Source: Atriophallophorus winterbourni
Lineage: Eukaryota > Platyhelminthes > Trematoda > Plagiorchiida > Microphallidae
Length of the DNA: 64,000 bases
Direction: 5' to 3'
NCBI GenBank assembly: GCA_013407085.1
Contig: JACCGJ010003084.1
Span: forward strand, 1-64,000
Each line of letters starts with the position of its first letter. Positions within the stretch are counted from its first letter, which is position 1. Positions 44,712-55,985 of this stretch are shown here, piece by piece. A program made the position numbers and the translations under genes. Below the pieces are notes generated by a model. That model made no database searches and was not told the DNA's origin. It worked only from the letters and a program-made list of their open reading frames with translations.

Positions 44712-44980
44712 TAATTCAATTCAATTCAATTTTCATGGTCTAAAAAGCATACAGCTTAACAAAACCATGGAATAATATGTGAATTGCGAATAACATGGGT
44801 AGTAGAACGGGATTTGATTGCTCACTGAGCAGTTCAGGAATCAAGTAATAATCCATAGGACAGAAACTGTTTTTAAAGTTCAAAGCTTTTATGGTGTAAA
44901 ATATATAAGTTCAATGTTTAGATTGCCGATATGAAATTGTTCAAATTCGATTTGAATATATCCAGGTTGGGTACTTGCAA
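44712..44980 (-). mobile_element. CR1-like 3'-end fragment
   Basis: TTAATTCAATTCAATTCAAT followed by TTTCATGGTCTAAAAAGCA parallels the tail and 3' UTR of copy B (ATTCAAAG, TTTTAATGGTCCAAAAAG). Inserted into the hammerhead element to its left. Confidence 0.7.
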
Positions 44981-45559
44981 CTTATTGCGATAAAATTCTC
45001 TTTCCACAGCTCATCAGAAATAAAATAACAACTTAAAAAGCTCAATAATCAATCACAAGCTGATTAAACATTCTGTTTATAAATAATGAAATAGAATGTA
45101 ACTATAAATTGCATTAAACTGATCATCAATGAGGAAATAAACTCTAATAATTACCTCGAGCGTACTTTACCTTACATTTTACCAGAAAACCGTAGTTAGT
45201 AATTAATTGGAATATGTTTGGGACCAATAATGTATTAATAATGCCTTCGATTCTCGATGACCAGACAAGGAATGCGAAAATTCAATTTCGGAAATGCCCC
45301 CACAACTTTTAAGTCTTCAACATCCAAACATTCATCAGTCTTGCAAACCCGTTAAAACTGGTTGCTATGGTGATTAAGCAGTCAATATTGCATGTAAAAT
45401 GAAAGAGAATCAAAAATGAATCAAACGTGAGAATTATTCATCCGCACTTCTCTCATCATGCGGCCGTGAGATGATAACAAGCATCCCGGGTAAATTTTCG
45501 TTGAGATTTAAATTCCATGAAAAGAATATCCATAACCAATTGTTGCATGGTCTTGCTTG
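44981..45559. other. Unassigned AT-rich interval
   Basis: Nothing was recognised. Confidence 0.35.
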
Positions 45560-45715
45560 TTATCATCAGTTATATACAAAATTGAAACCCACTAATGCAT
45601 TGTAATGCTCACATCCCAATCCATTACACACCACTGCCGGTTTCTCGCTGTTTGCTGTCATCAGGTGGAGAGAGTAAGATCAGTTTCAATTAGCCTTGAA
45701 ACACTGAATTCCTAA
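45560..45715 (-). repeat. Hammerhead repeat family 1, partial monomer
   Basis: AATGCTCACATCCCAATCCA, ACACACCACTGCCGG, TTTGCTGTCATCAGGTGGAG and AGCCTTGAAACA are array-type sequence in minus orientation. The core CTGATGA and GAAACCGGCA are present, but helix II has two mismatches. Confidence 0.75.
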
Positions 45716-46699
45716 TATATTCCTATATATGTGTATATATTACGACACACCCATCATGTGAGTGTAAATATTGATCACGCTAAAGAAATCTATGTTAAGA
45801 CATGCAACAATACCTGTGTGTAATGTCAACAGACTTTTCCCGTCTGACATTGATTGGTGGAGAGCGTGTAATATTTGTATTCATCTGCCTACAATTGCAT
45901 ACTCCTGCAATTTAGATTCACCGAAATTCACAACAGTAAATTTATTTCACTCAAATATTAAGTTGATGGAAAACTCGGCGAATACTGACACACAGAATCC
46001 TCAAGCTATTTCTGAGAAAAAATATGTTGAAAAACCTATAAAAAACACTTTATTCAATAATATTGTTCAACATTTTTATGGACATTTATCTTAGAAAGCA
46101 CGGATAATTAAACGTACCCAAATTGTCGCATGGATAAAGATATCACAGGAGGATCACGCTGCTTCCAGGTCAATTAACAAACAAGAATCGATTTTGCTTT
46201 GCACTCATGATCGTGTTTAGAATGTCCAGCATGATTCGAGAACGGAAAAGCGATTGCAGACTCAATTAAACCATTCATCTGGAAATTGCAACAAAAACCT
46301 GATGAGGCGTTGCACATACGAGAAATAAAAATACTGATTTGAACCCTAAAATAATTACCTCATCCAACATCCTGTACAACAAACGACTAAGTATTATACG
46401 CTGACAAGCATCTGACAAACGGCCGGAATAATTTTTCGATCTAACTCTTTCCATCCATTCGAAAGAACTCAACGTTCTCCATGTTTGAGCTCTCTCTCAA
46501 TATTGTATATAGCTTTGCAAATCTCACCCTACCTTGTAAACGCATCAAGTTCTTCATCCAAACCATCGATTCATATTACATTGGCTGTACGAAGTATCGT
46601 ATCGTCCCGTTAATTAGGACACACAAACACACACGACCGCACATAAACGCGACACCATGACCCAAAAGGCCGTACGACAAAAGTGAAAAGGCTGTACTT
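45716..46699 (+). other. Unassigned interval with one unrecognised reading frame
   Basis: A frame at 45,771-46,094 stays open for 107 codons (VCNVNRLFPSDIDWWRACN, then KKYVEKPIKNTLFNNIVQ). It has no known domain and no clear splice sites, so it may be a gene fragment or chance. Confidence 0.25.
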
Positions 46700-47560
46700 A
46701 AAGGCTAACTGCAAATGCACGTGCTGTCACCTGTCATGCCTGCTCTGGCAAAATACATTCTAGCTGCAATAAGACCTTAACGAAGGAAACGATAAATATA
46801 ATTAAAGACGATTCTGCTGCTCTGAATGCAGACAAAGTTCACGAGGCCTCTGGACTCAGCAACTGCAGACAAATAATTAAGAGCTGGGTTTAAAGGCGCG
46901 AATTGACCATGTTCAAAAAACACTTAAACTCGATTCCTCGCTAGAAAGTCGCATGAAACCAGCGTCATCCTTCAAGCAATAAATGATAAATGCATATTAG
47001 AAAATAGGAAAGCTATCGCTGATCAGCAGAGAACATCGAAAAAGTGTAGGATAAAGACCCTAAGAACGTGAGCTCCCGAAGCCAGCACATATATCAAACT
47101 AACGGACACGTAAACCCAGCACAAACATCGAAATCAATAGGCGTTATTCTATCTGATCCTGGCGTCAAGTTACGAGACAATCGTTGAGTTTAGAGGATAA
47201 CGTTCAACCAAGAAAACTTTGAGATGCATACACAGGCGACAGATTCCACCTAAACGAATAACGCAAATGTCGCTCGATCCGAAATCGATCAGGATCCGAA
47301 TCGAGAACCTGAAACAATTTCCGATTATGTCACTCAAGCAATATCAACACAAACAAAGATACACACCCACCAGATTGATACTAATAGCTATCTGAGCTCA
47401 ACCCATCAAAACCTGGCAAGCCCGATTCCAGAGAAGTCGGACCAATAATTTCAGTTTACATCCCGTCATTAATCACGAAAAACACGATCAAGTGTATCTA
47501 TACAAACGCAAACAGCCTTATCAACAAACTAATCGAACTGTCCATGATGCCGGATACGAG
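46700..47560 (+). pseudogene. CR1-like ORF1-to-endonuclease fragment
   Basis: It starts with a finger-like stretch (CTCCHLSC near 46,720) and ends near 47,490-47,550 with IKCIYTNANSLINKLIEL, the start of a CR1-type endonuclease (compare YTNA-like starts of copies A and D). The middle is coding-like but full of stops. Confidence 0.62.
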
Positions 47561-47739
47561 CTATTGACAAAAGTACTTGTGCAAGTCAATATATTAACAA
47601 TAACATTTAAAGCGTCATTGGCTATGAAGAACAGAAAAAGGGCTATAATTATAACCGCTCATTTAGGATCTTGTGTGAAAACACAGCCGATTAACGGCAC
47701 CCGAGTTCATAGAGAAAATCAAGTAAATGATGATGTGAA

Positions 47740-47960
47740 CAAAAATGCTCATTTACTTGCATTTCCATCACACACACACTCATCGTGACCAGTTTCGTGG
47801 CGTCTGCGATCATCAGGTAGGGACCGTAGGATTAGGATCCACATGCGCTTCATATAGTGGAAGAACGAAAAACAATTGACGCTTGTATACCACTGTTGCA
47901 TAAGGTTAGTACGATCAACCTTGCATGCGCAGATTCGATTTTCAGCGTTTAGGGTCAACA
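47740..47960 (-). repeat. Solitary hammerhead-bearing element, family 2
   Basis: It has TTGCATTTCCATCACACACA, the ribozyme block, GTAGGGACCGTAGGATTAGG, TGTATACCACTGTTGCATAAG and GGTTAGTACGATCAACC (hairpin). The minus-strand ribozyme (47,826-47,771) has an intact CTGATGA, GAAAC and cleavage triplet GTC, but helix II (TCGC../GCCAC) is mispaired. Confidence 0.75.
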
Positions 47961-48805
47961 TTCACAACGAACGCAACAGCGAATCTTAATTAAGACTTAT
48001 CTTATCATATTGAATTAAACCCAATTCCAATCTTAATTCGCACTATCGAATGCGAGCATTATTCAATTACTTTTGCTGATTCTAAGGATTTTACTAAACC
48101 TCCTTTGCTCATTGCCATTGAAGATATAATAATGGTAATCGGGATAACCTCCAATGAGGGCTTTTGATACGATTAACACGGAAAAGGTTCTAAATACACC
48201 TACATAAATGACAAATTAAAACGGGACATATAACGTAATAAGCCCGTTAATACAGAAAAGTGCAACAATTCAATAACCCACGAGGGAATATCGAATCCAG
48301 CCGCGAAATTCTGCCCGACGTTTTCAAAAGCCGAGATTTTTCGTGCTTCGTTTGTGTCATGTCCCAACTTGCATTGAACGGCTCATTCTTTGGCTTTTTC
48401 TGCGAGACCGTCATGCCATTCCTGCGAAAATGGAATAACAAATAAGTAATGAAGAATTTACAAGTTTTTAATACAAATGATTGATAACAACATTATAATT
48501 ACTAATTAAAATTTCGTTGAAAGCAGGTGTCATAGCAAATGGGATTGCAAGTAATTGACTGGATTTATTTATCTAACAAGTATCTGGGTTTCATTGGTCC
48601 GTTGCTTATTTTCGAGTTATTTAGTACGACTTGATTTAATCGATACATTTGTAAACACTAGAACGGATTCTGGGCGGATGTAATAATGTGTTTTGACTAT
48701 CTTCTTTTCGTGTTACACCTAAGTAAACTACATAAATTTGTCATAAGCACAACATTATCTAATGTGTAACTATGGCAACCAATGTGGACTATCGTGAAAA
48801 ACTTT
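47961..48805. other. Unassigned interval
   Basis: Nothing was recognised on either strand. Confidence 0.35.
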
Positions 48806-49270
48806 TTGAATATTTCGAAGGACTTGGTACTGATGAGTAGTCGCCAAAACATAATGAACCAACTCTCCAAACAAATTGAAACAACAATGCGCGTCAGATT
48901 TAATCGGTGTTAGCTTACACTGTATCTCATGGGAAGACCTGAAAAGAAGATCAGATCGGTTGGACGATCACAACAGATGTTGCTGGCTCCTTCTCGACTG
49001 GTCAAGCATATGACGCTACTCAAATGTGCCAGTCTGGAGAAACATTCGTGAAGGCTTAATTGCGATCGGTCACACGGTGGACGGTAGATCAGGCCGTAAG
49101 GCATGAGACTACAATGTTAAAGGTCCTCGGTTCGAATCAGACCCGATACAGGATATGCATTGCTGATTAGCTCAAATAAGAGCAAAACTCGTGGCCAGTA
49201 CATCCAATGTGGTAAACTTTGTGAATATTTCGAAGGACTTTTACAGATGAGTAGTCGCCAAAACATGATG
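48806..49270 (+). repeat. SINE-like or tandem repeat with a tRNA-type B box
   Basis: A ~45-bp segment (GAATATTTCGAAGGACTT, then TGAGTAGTCGCCAAAACA) occurs at 48,808 and again at about 49,222. The sequence between contains GGTTCGAATC (49,129-49,138), a perfect RNA polymerase III B box, after a region resembling a tRNA D-arm. The T-stem around it pairs poorly, so it is not a functional tRNA. It could be a tRNA-derived SINE or one and a bit units of a longer satellite. Confidence 0.5.
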
Positions 49271-49374
49271 AAAATACGGTCTAAACATGCCACAATCAGA
49301 TTGAAACAGTGAGAATATTTAAAGTGATTTTTAAAACAGCGGAATTGTGTTAAACAAAGTTCGATTTCGAAGCT

Positions 49375-49470
49375 ACTGTTAAATAAGATTTGATCAAGGA
49401 ATCAATTTGTTTCAATACAAAATCACAAAGTGAATCTTAGTCTAGCTGTTTAGACGGTTACAAACGACTG
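49375..49470 (-). repeat. Decayed family 1-like hammerhead repeat fragment
   Basis: CTACTGTTAAATAAGATTTG and AAAATCACAAAGTGAATCTT resemble the TATATAA and AATCAC/GTGATT parts of the 241-bp monomer. The ribozyme block is absent. Confidence 0.4.
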
Positions 49471-49600
49471 ATGTATAGTGTTGCCAATATGTTTTGTGCA
49501 ACTTCTATCATTCAGTGAATTGTTAAAAATGGTTCAATAAACTCGGGTTAGTTACCATGTGCAAACAATGCTACGCTGAAAATGAAATATTCTACTGCAA

Positions 49601-49885
49601 GTTTAATGCCGCATTCTTAGCAAATCGTTTGTAGACCGCTGCATCATACGATGTCTAGAGGCCGGGGAGTTCAATAACATCAAGAAACAAACTTAACATA
49701 ATATTATTTTCTGACATCCTAGTAATCTTATTATTAACAGTAATTTATTTTCCCTCCATCGATGCAGGTTTAATGCTGCATTCTTAGTAGATGCTTTGTA
49801 GGCCGGGAAATGTAATAACATCAGGAAACAAACTTAACGTCTTGTTATTTTTTGACATCCTAGTAATCTTATTATTAACAGTAAT
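49601..49885. repeat. Direct duplication, period about 169 bp
   Basis: TTTAATGCCGCATTCTTAG at about 49,601 recurs as TTTAATGCTGCATTCTTAG at about 49,770. Both are followed by a GGCCGGG..AATAACATCA block and GACATCCTAGTAATCTTATT. The second unit has an internal deletion and runs straight into the 3' UTR of the family C RTE. Confidence 0.75.
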
Positions 49886-51062
49886 TCATTTTTCGTCAAT
49901 CGATCTTTTTTAGTTAAATTCACTCAAGATCTTCTAAAAGCTCTTTTTTACTGCCAAAACTGATGAATCATCACGAGACTATATTCACACAGAGTTCACG
50001 CGTTGTTGTTGCTGCTTCGCGGTAAGCAGAGTACAGTACATTCAAACGCTGTGAACGCATGAACAAATAGATAGTGTTCAAAAAATAGATTTCACTCAAT
50101 GGATAATCTAACTATTATTCATGGTTTTATTTCCGAAGAATATATATATATATATATCCGCATTACCATCACAAAAAATAAGAGACCGTTGTTTCACAGT
50201 ATACAATCTTGACCTATTGTAGCGGGTGTGGATTCAACACCATTTTGGAAAGAACACGGATTAATTTCGTTGCTTCACACAACTTCTTCGGATTATCGGC
50301 CGACTACCTGCTCATTATTCCGACACCTGAGGTGATCAGTTAGTCTGTGTCAGATAATCAACATCTACTTACATTTAATTTTTTGCGGCTGGCTCCACAC
50401 GTGGCTTAGCCGACTTCACTGATGTCTTGAATCATTTAAGCCCACGCGCGTTTAAGTGGAGCGAGATCGTTGCAAGTCGTGATACAATCGCATTCCCACC
50501 TTTGATCGCCATATACGGTACATAGTTCCAGGGCGCCTACCACTTCCTTCACTGTTTCAAGCCAGATCTTCATTTGACCACCTTGTCGCCGACGCCAAGT
50601 GAGAGCGTGTTTGGGGTCGAACGTGATTCGTGAGCTCGAAGTCTGTCTTTCAGAGGACGTGGCCAAACTCGTGCACTCTTAGCCATTGGAAGTAAACCGG
50701 AAGGGAAGGTATTACGTCGCATCGCGCCCGAACGGCAGCATTAAATCGTTGTCGGTATATCGCAAACCTAATATTACCATAAGCACTATTTGTTGAACAC
50801 TAGAAAAGATTGTGCATCCAGTTACCTCAACGGCAACGCCTCACATCCATGAAGTAGTACAGGGCAGATCTCTTCTTGGTAAACACATATTTTAGTCTTG
50901 ATACTTATCCGGGGGCTGCGCTCAAGGGTGCACTCTAACTACAGAAATGGATTACGCAAACGATCGAACCTTAACTTCATTTCATTTTTCGCCCGAACAA
51001 TGGGCAACATAGCAAAACCAGGTATTTGAAGATTCAAACATGCACGATCGAATATCTCTGGA
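49886..51062 (-). mobile_element. RTE family C element, 3' part (copy 1)
   Basis: A ~545-bp 3' UTR (49,886-50,430) precedes (on the minus strand, follows) the C-terminal coding region. It includes CAATCGATCTTTTTTAG, GTTGTTGTTGCTGCTTCGCG, an (AT)n run at 50,141-50,158 and GGCTGGCTCCACACGTGGC. The same ~1.1 kb is found at 55,451-56,610. The element stops at about 51,062, where CR1-like sequence begins. Confidence 0.8.
50436..50985 (-). pseudogene. Family C RTE C-terminal region
   Basis: The reading SSERQTSSSRITFDPKHALT and WRRRQGGQMKIWLETVKEVV is the RTE C-terminal block, W-R-R-R-x-G-G-Q-x-K-x-W-L-x-T-V, that follows the RT thumb. It ends near the UTR. No RT palm is present in this copy. Confidence 0.8.
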
Positions 51063-52905
51063 CCAATTGAATATTATTGCTCCTCGTTTCCGTCTGCATT
51101 GAGCCGAATGCAAATTTAATAATTTTGGTCTTATTTCGTATCGATAATTAGATAATCCCAAAACGAGTTTTGTCGTTCTGCGCTGTGGCGTTTCCAATAG
51201 CTGAATATCTTTTTTCAACCAAGGATCCCATGCCGGTATAGCATATTCATCATGAAGACGGATGTACGTTGAAATCAATTTGCAGACAATATTGAGGTCA
51301 AACGAAACTAGGACAAATCTAAGGAGACCCAAGTTGCTTTCAGCTATGCAGGCAGCCAGTCGACATTGCATTGAGTTTCCTAAGTGTGATTGGATAATCA
51401 CGCCCAAATCTTGTTCGGAAGAGGCGGGTTTATTAACAGTGCGACCTAGATAATATTCTTTGCTCAACTTGCTGTTGAGAGACAATAGGCTGCATTTCGA
51501 AGCATTCAGTGGCATTTAGTTGTCTAGGGACCAACTGTAAATCATATCGAGATCCCGTCGCAGGTTCTGCGTGTCGTCTGCGGAGTTTATCTTGCGCCAA
51601 CGCTTTGCGTCATCAGCGAAAAAAAGCACCGACGACTGCAATACAGTAGGCAAGTCGATTATATATATTAAAAACGGAAGAGGTTTGGAGACTAATCCTT
51701 GTGGGACACCACGGACAACTTTAAACGACTCATATAGTTCGTTTTTGGCTCTCACATACATCTCACGAGATATCAACCATTCTTTAATCCATGCATAAAA
51801 ACTACCGCGTACACCGTAGGTGTGCAGTTTCGACGAAAGTATTTCGTGATTACCACGATCGAAAGCTTTTAGGAAATCAATATAAATCACGTACATGGAG
51901 TTGCACGCATCCAATAGCTCGGACCAAGATTCTTTTGCTATTACTAAGTTTAACCGGCAAGATCATTTTTTCCTGAATCCACGCTGTGCCCAGGAGATTA
52001 AATTATTAATCTCAAAGTGATTTCGCAAGGCATCAGATATTATGGACTCCATTACTGTTGATAGCTCTGGTAATAACGGTATCGGGCGATAGTTTAATGT
52101 ATTATTTCTCTCGCCACCCTTGTAGATGTGACTAATCAGGGCAGCTTTACTAGTTTCTGGTAGAAAGCTGTGCTCGAACATCATCGTGAATACATCACAT
52201 GTCGGTATTGCCAATGCGGAAGATAGATTGTAGAATATTTTTGCGTGTATATTGTCTATACCGGATGAACCTGTTCTCTTCATCGTCAATAATTTCGTTT
52301 ATAGAACGTTGGGGGAAACTCCACCCCGTGGAGAATTGGCAGGCTGCAGCGCTCAGAGTTTAAAGGCTGTCCATGAGTCGACACTTGTGAGAAAACTGAT
52401 GCGAACTGTTGTCGGAAAACGTTAGCACAATCTTTAAATGACTTCACTAGTCCAGTACCGGAGGCCAGTGGCGGTATTCCCATTTTAAGATTCCGGAGGA
52501 CTTTGACGTGTTCATACAAGGCTTCGAGTTTTATAATCAATTTTTGGACTACACTGATTTGATAATCTTTTCTGTCTTTCGAATGAGAGATACACACTTA
52601 TTTCGCAATAAGGTGTAGAAGCACCAAGTTATCGCAGACGGATCGTTCAAGTATTTGGACCAGGCTTTGTCACGCTTACACATCCATTTCCGAGTACCGC
52701 TTCTGAGAGGCTTTTCGGACGCTGTTTGCTGGATATTATTTTTACCTTCGATGATGAATCAATGATAATACGGAGTTGGCTGTAAAACGTTTCCCAGATT
52801 TCCATAGCTGATTTGAATTCAAGGAAATTCCATCGATTTGCATTAGTAATAGCTCGCAGCAAGTCATAGTTCACAGTTGTATGCGTTCGTCAAGTATTTA
52901 CTGCT
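51063..52905 (-). pseudogene. CR1-like ORF2, second subfamily (RT part)
   Basis: Order on the minus strand: linker (52,874-52,286), MKRTGSSGIDNIHAKIF, NYRPIPLLPELSTVMESII and AQRGFRKK (52,289-51,963), YIDFLKAFDRGNHEIL, RGVPQGLVSKPLPFL and the catalytic LFFADDAKRW (51,914-51,516), MPLNASKCSLLSLNS, EQDLGVII and YIRLHDEYAIPAWDPWLKKD (51,515-51,070). This subfamily differs in sequence from copies A-E but has the same architecture. It is broken by stops. The endonuclease part lies at 54,579-54,818, beyond an inserted family D element. Confidence 0.88.
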
Positions 52906-52909
52906 GGTT

Positions 52910-52910
<1 letters not shown>

Positions 52911-52949
<39 letters not shown>

Positions 52950-52951
52950 GA
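52911..52951. repeat. (TTG)n microsatellite, 3' tail of family D insertion
   Basis: About 13 GTT units at the 3' end of the minus-strand family D element. They read as (CAA)n on its coding strand. Confidence 0.9.
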
Positions 52952-53056
52952 CCTCCTTAAGTCGATGTCGACCATGGATGTACTTCACATTCGCATGAAT
53001 GTTCATGTTCTACAGCTTCCGGAATGACTAAACAGTTTGATTCGGGAGGAACAATC

Positions 53057-53950
53057 TCACCCACAGCGCTGGCAACGATAGTCAGAATTCGGTTGTAATG
53101 CATCGGTTGCACGGCGTCGACGTGATCTGCGTTCAGCAGCCAAGAGCTGTATCCGCTTCTCCCCAGTTCGCAAACGACGGTTTACACAATGCCTCCAATG
53201 TAAGCGGTCAAAAGCAAGTTCTTCCCAACTCGCCGGGTCAATGCTAAGAGCTTTCATATCTATTTTGTTAACGTATTTGTGCCGCAAGTGCGGTCTGCCC
53301 AATGGTCGACTTCCTAATTGCAACTCAACATAGAGTAAGTCTTTCAGAATACGAACATTTTCCATTCTGTAGACATGGCAAAGCCACTGCAGGCGTCGCT
53401 GTCGAAATCAGGTGAAAATGTTCTGTAAACCAGCTTTTGAAAGCACTTCAGAATTAGTCACTCTGTCCATCCACGATATGTTCAAGATACGACGGATGCT
53501 TTGTAAATGGAAAGCATTCAGCTTCCGTTCATGTATTGCGTGGGTGGTCTAGGTTTCACTGCCATACAGTAAACCAGTAAAATCTTCCTTTCCAAAAAAA
53601 TGTGTAATCTTTTCTGTTAACATACCAGTGTCTGGTAATCGCGTCTCTTGCAGGGCAGCCACGTCGACCTTCAGTCTCTTTAGCGCATTGCTAATCACAG
53701 CCGATTTTCTTACGCCTCTGATATTCGAGACGTCGTCATAAAATCCAGGACGTATGGACCGGACGTTCCAAGTTCTCAATTTCAGAAATGACATATGTTT
53801 TTCAGTGGTTCGCTTCGATGGTGCGGAAAAACAGTCTGCTTGTCGGTTGATTCCTAATCCCCATGCACTCAATGAGGATAGCAGACCGTGGCGAGACGGC
53901 ACCATATTGGCTGGGGGCTGCCCAGCTTGAGGCGGGCGATAGCCGTCCAA
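53057..53950 (-). pseudogene. Family D ORF: endonuclease start fused to RT C-terminus
   Basis: From 53,950 the reading MDGYRPPQAGQPPANM, LRTWNVRSIRPGFYDDVSN and VDVAALQETRLPD is the endonuclease start (WNVR, QETR catalytic positions). Near 53,590 it changes abruptly to LYGSET, NAFHLQSIRRILNISW and then (53,365-53,057) ENVRILKDLLYVELQLGSR, MKALSIDPASWEELAF and YRCQRCG. The catalytic remainder of the endonuclease and the whole RT palm are missing. The join lies between FFGKEDFTG and LLYGSET. Confidence 0.85.
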
Positions 53951-54578
53951 TGATACCTGAAAGTCTCTCCCACCGTCGGAAGCAGCCCCAGGCGCTGAGC
54001 TCTACGCCAATCGAGCCCTAGCTCTTAACCGTTACATGCAGCTTCTCGTGTAATTATCCACAGAAGGGGAATGGAGTGTCCTCTCCATTGGTGCATTGTG
54101 ATGTACGCCAGGTAAGTTCAAAGTGGAGAACTAGCTGTTGCCCACGCAGCAAGTGCTCTCAATCCACGTCACCACCGTAACTGAAGAAACAAATAGGCTG
54201 ATACGTTGGGACAACGATGCCGCCGCAGGAGTTGGCAGGGCGAAGTTGAATAAAACTTCGGACTGTCTAGCGGGACTCCAGCTCCGGATTTATCCTCGAG
54301 ATTGACTCCTGAAGCCTTTACCATGATTGGATGTAGCCACAAGGCAGTGGAGGTTTGATATAAAGGTTTTCCTTCCCCCTGGTGGAACGCCTTCGTGGAC
54401 TTACGAGCTCCACCAGCCCGAAGCACGCTGGTTTTAAGGCGCCAGTCAGCCGCCTTCGCCGTTTCTCCTGTCAGTAGAAGCAGGTCCGCCGGGTCAAACA
54501 GGACCACGCGTGCAGGCCATTAGCTGGAGTTGGTTGTCATAGGCTATATGAGACGCGTGCCATCGGACCATTTTGAAA

Positions 54579-54818
54579 TTAGGAGCTTATCCTCAAAACC
54601 GACACGGCTTTGACAACCTTGGAACCTGCTGGTTCGTATTGATAAATATAATCAAATGCTATGACAACATGATCACTCAATCCGAGTGGAGCTGTATAGG
54701 AAACAGATTCTACCATGAGTTCTTCGTTTGTAAGTATGAAATCAGGAGTACATGGGGTTTGTTCAGATTGAAATCGCGTTGGTAGTTCTACATGGTTGTA
54801 AATAGGGGAGCAAGTCAT
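54579..54818 (-). pseudogene. CR1-like endonuclease C-terminus (second subfamily)
   Basis: The residues IYNHVELPTRFQSEQTPCT, PDFILTNEELMVESV and APLGLSDHVVIAFDY match the endonuclease end of copy D (YNHVHECTRRRGSDRT, LDLVLTSEEQSVEAI, APLGLSDHSVLVFDY). It is the upstream part of the element whose RT is at 51.06-52.9 kb. Confidence 0.82.
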
Positions 54819-54894
54819 TATTTATTAAAGAAAGCTTTTGAATGAATCGCCACCTGTAATATGAGTTGCAAGTGTAGGTAATTTAAAATCATAA

Positions 54895-55440
54895 CAGTAA
54901 TTTATTTTTCGTCCATTGATCTTTTTTTAGCTAAATTCACTCAAGATCTTCTAAAAGCTCTTTTTTACTGCCAAAACTGATGAATCATCATGAGACTATA
55001 TTCACACAAAGTGCACACGTTGTTGTTGCTGCTTCGCGGTAAACAGAGTGCAGTACATTCGAACACTGTGAACGAATGACCAAATAGATAGTGTTTAAAA
55101 AAATAGATTTCACTCAATGGATAGTCTAACTATTATTCATGGTTTTATTTTCGAAGAATATATATGTATATATATATATATATATATCGGCTCTCCCATC
55201 ACAAAAAATACAAGACCGTCGTTTCACTGTATACAATCTTGACCTATTGAAGCGGGTGTGGATTCATCACCCTTTCGGAAATAACACGGATTAATTTCGT
55301 TGCTTCACACAACTTCTTCGGATTATCGACCGACTACCGGTTCATTATTCTGACACCTGATGTGAACAGTTAGTCTGTGTCAGATAATCAATATCTACTT
55401 ACTTTCACTTTTTGGCGGCTGGCTCCACACGTGGCTTAGC
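54895..55440 (-). repeat. Extra tandem copy of the family C 3' UTR
   Basis: This ~545-bp unit (CATTGATCTTTTTTTAGC through GGCTGGCTCCACACGTGGC) is repeated immediately at 55,451-55,985, with high similarity and a different (AT)n length. A short CGTCAATCGAT duplication marks the junction at about 55,446-55,466. Confidence 0.85.
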
Positions 55441-55985
55441 CGAATTCGTCAATCGATCGTCAATCGATCTTTTTTAGTTAAATTCACTCTAGATATTCTA
55501 AAAGCTCTTTTTTACTGCCAAAACTGATGAATCATCATGAGACTATATTCACACAAAGTGCACGCGTTGTTGTTGCTGCTTCGCGGTAAACAGAGTGAGG
55601 TACATTCGAACACTGTGAACGAATGACCAAATAGATAGTGTTTAAAAAAATAGATTTCACTCAATGGATAGTCTAACTATTATTCATGGTTTTATTTTCG
55701 AAGAATATATATATATATATATCGGCTCTCCCATCACAAAAAATACAAGACCGTCGTTTCACTGTATGCAATCTTGACCTATTGAAGCGGGTGTGGATTC
55801 ATCACCCTTTCGGAAATAACACGGATTAATTTCGTTGCTTCACACAACTTCTTCGGATTATCGGCTGACTACCTGCTCATTATTCCGAAACCTGAGGTGA
55901 TCAGTTAGTCTGTGTCAGATAATCAACATCTACTTACATTTACTTTTTGCGGCTGGCTCCACACGTGGCTTAGCCGACTTTAATG

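Larger units (their letters stand above)
52911..54540 (-). mobile_element. RTE-like family D element, strongly internally deleted
   Basis: A complete 5' leader (about 54,530-53,960, with CAGGACCACGCGTGCAGGCC) and 3' end (52,955-53,085, then (TTG)n) flank an ORF. In that ORF the endonuclease start is joined to the C-terminal half of the RT. It interrupts the second-subfamily CR1-like element. The same termini define the copy at 27.7-30.2 kb. Confidence 0.82.

Noticed and set aside
45771..46094. 107-codon frame as a gene
   Set aside because: No recognisable domain, no convincing splice context and no similarity to anything else in the window. Left as a note only.
49075..49150. Functional tRNA gene at the GGTTCGAATC box
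   Set aside because: The T-stem has only about three of five pairs and no complete cloverleaf could be drawn.
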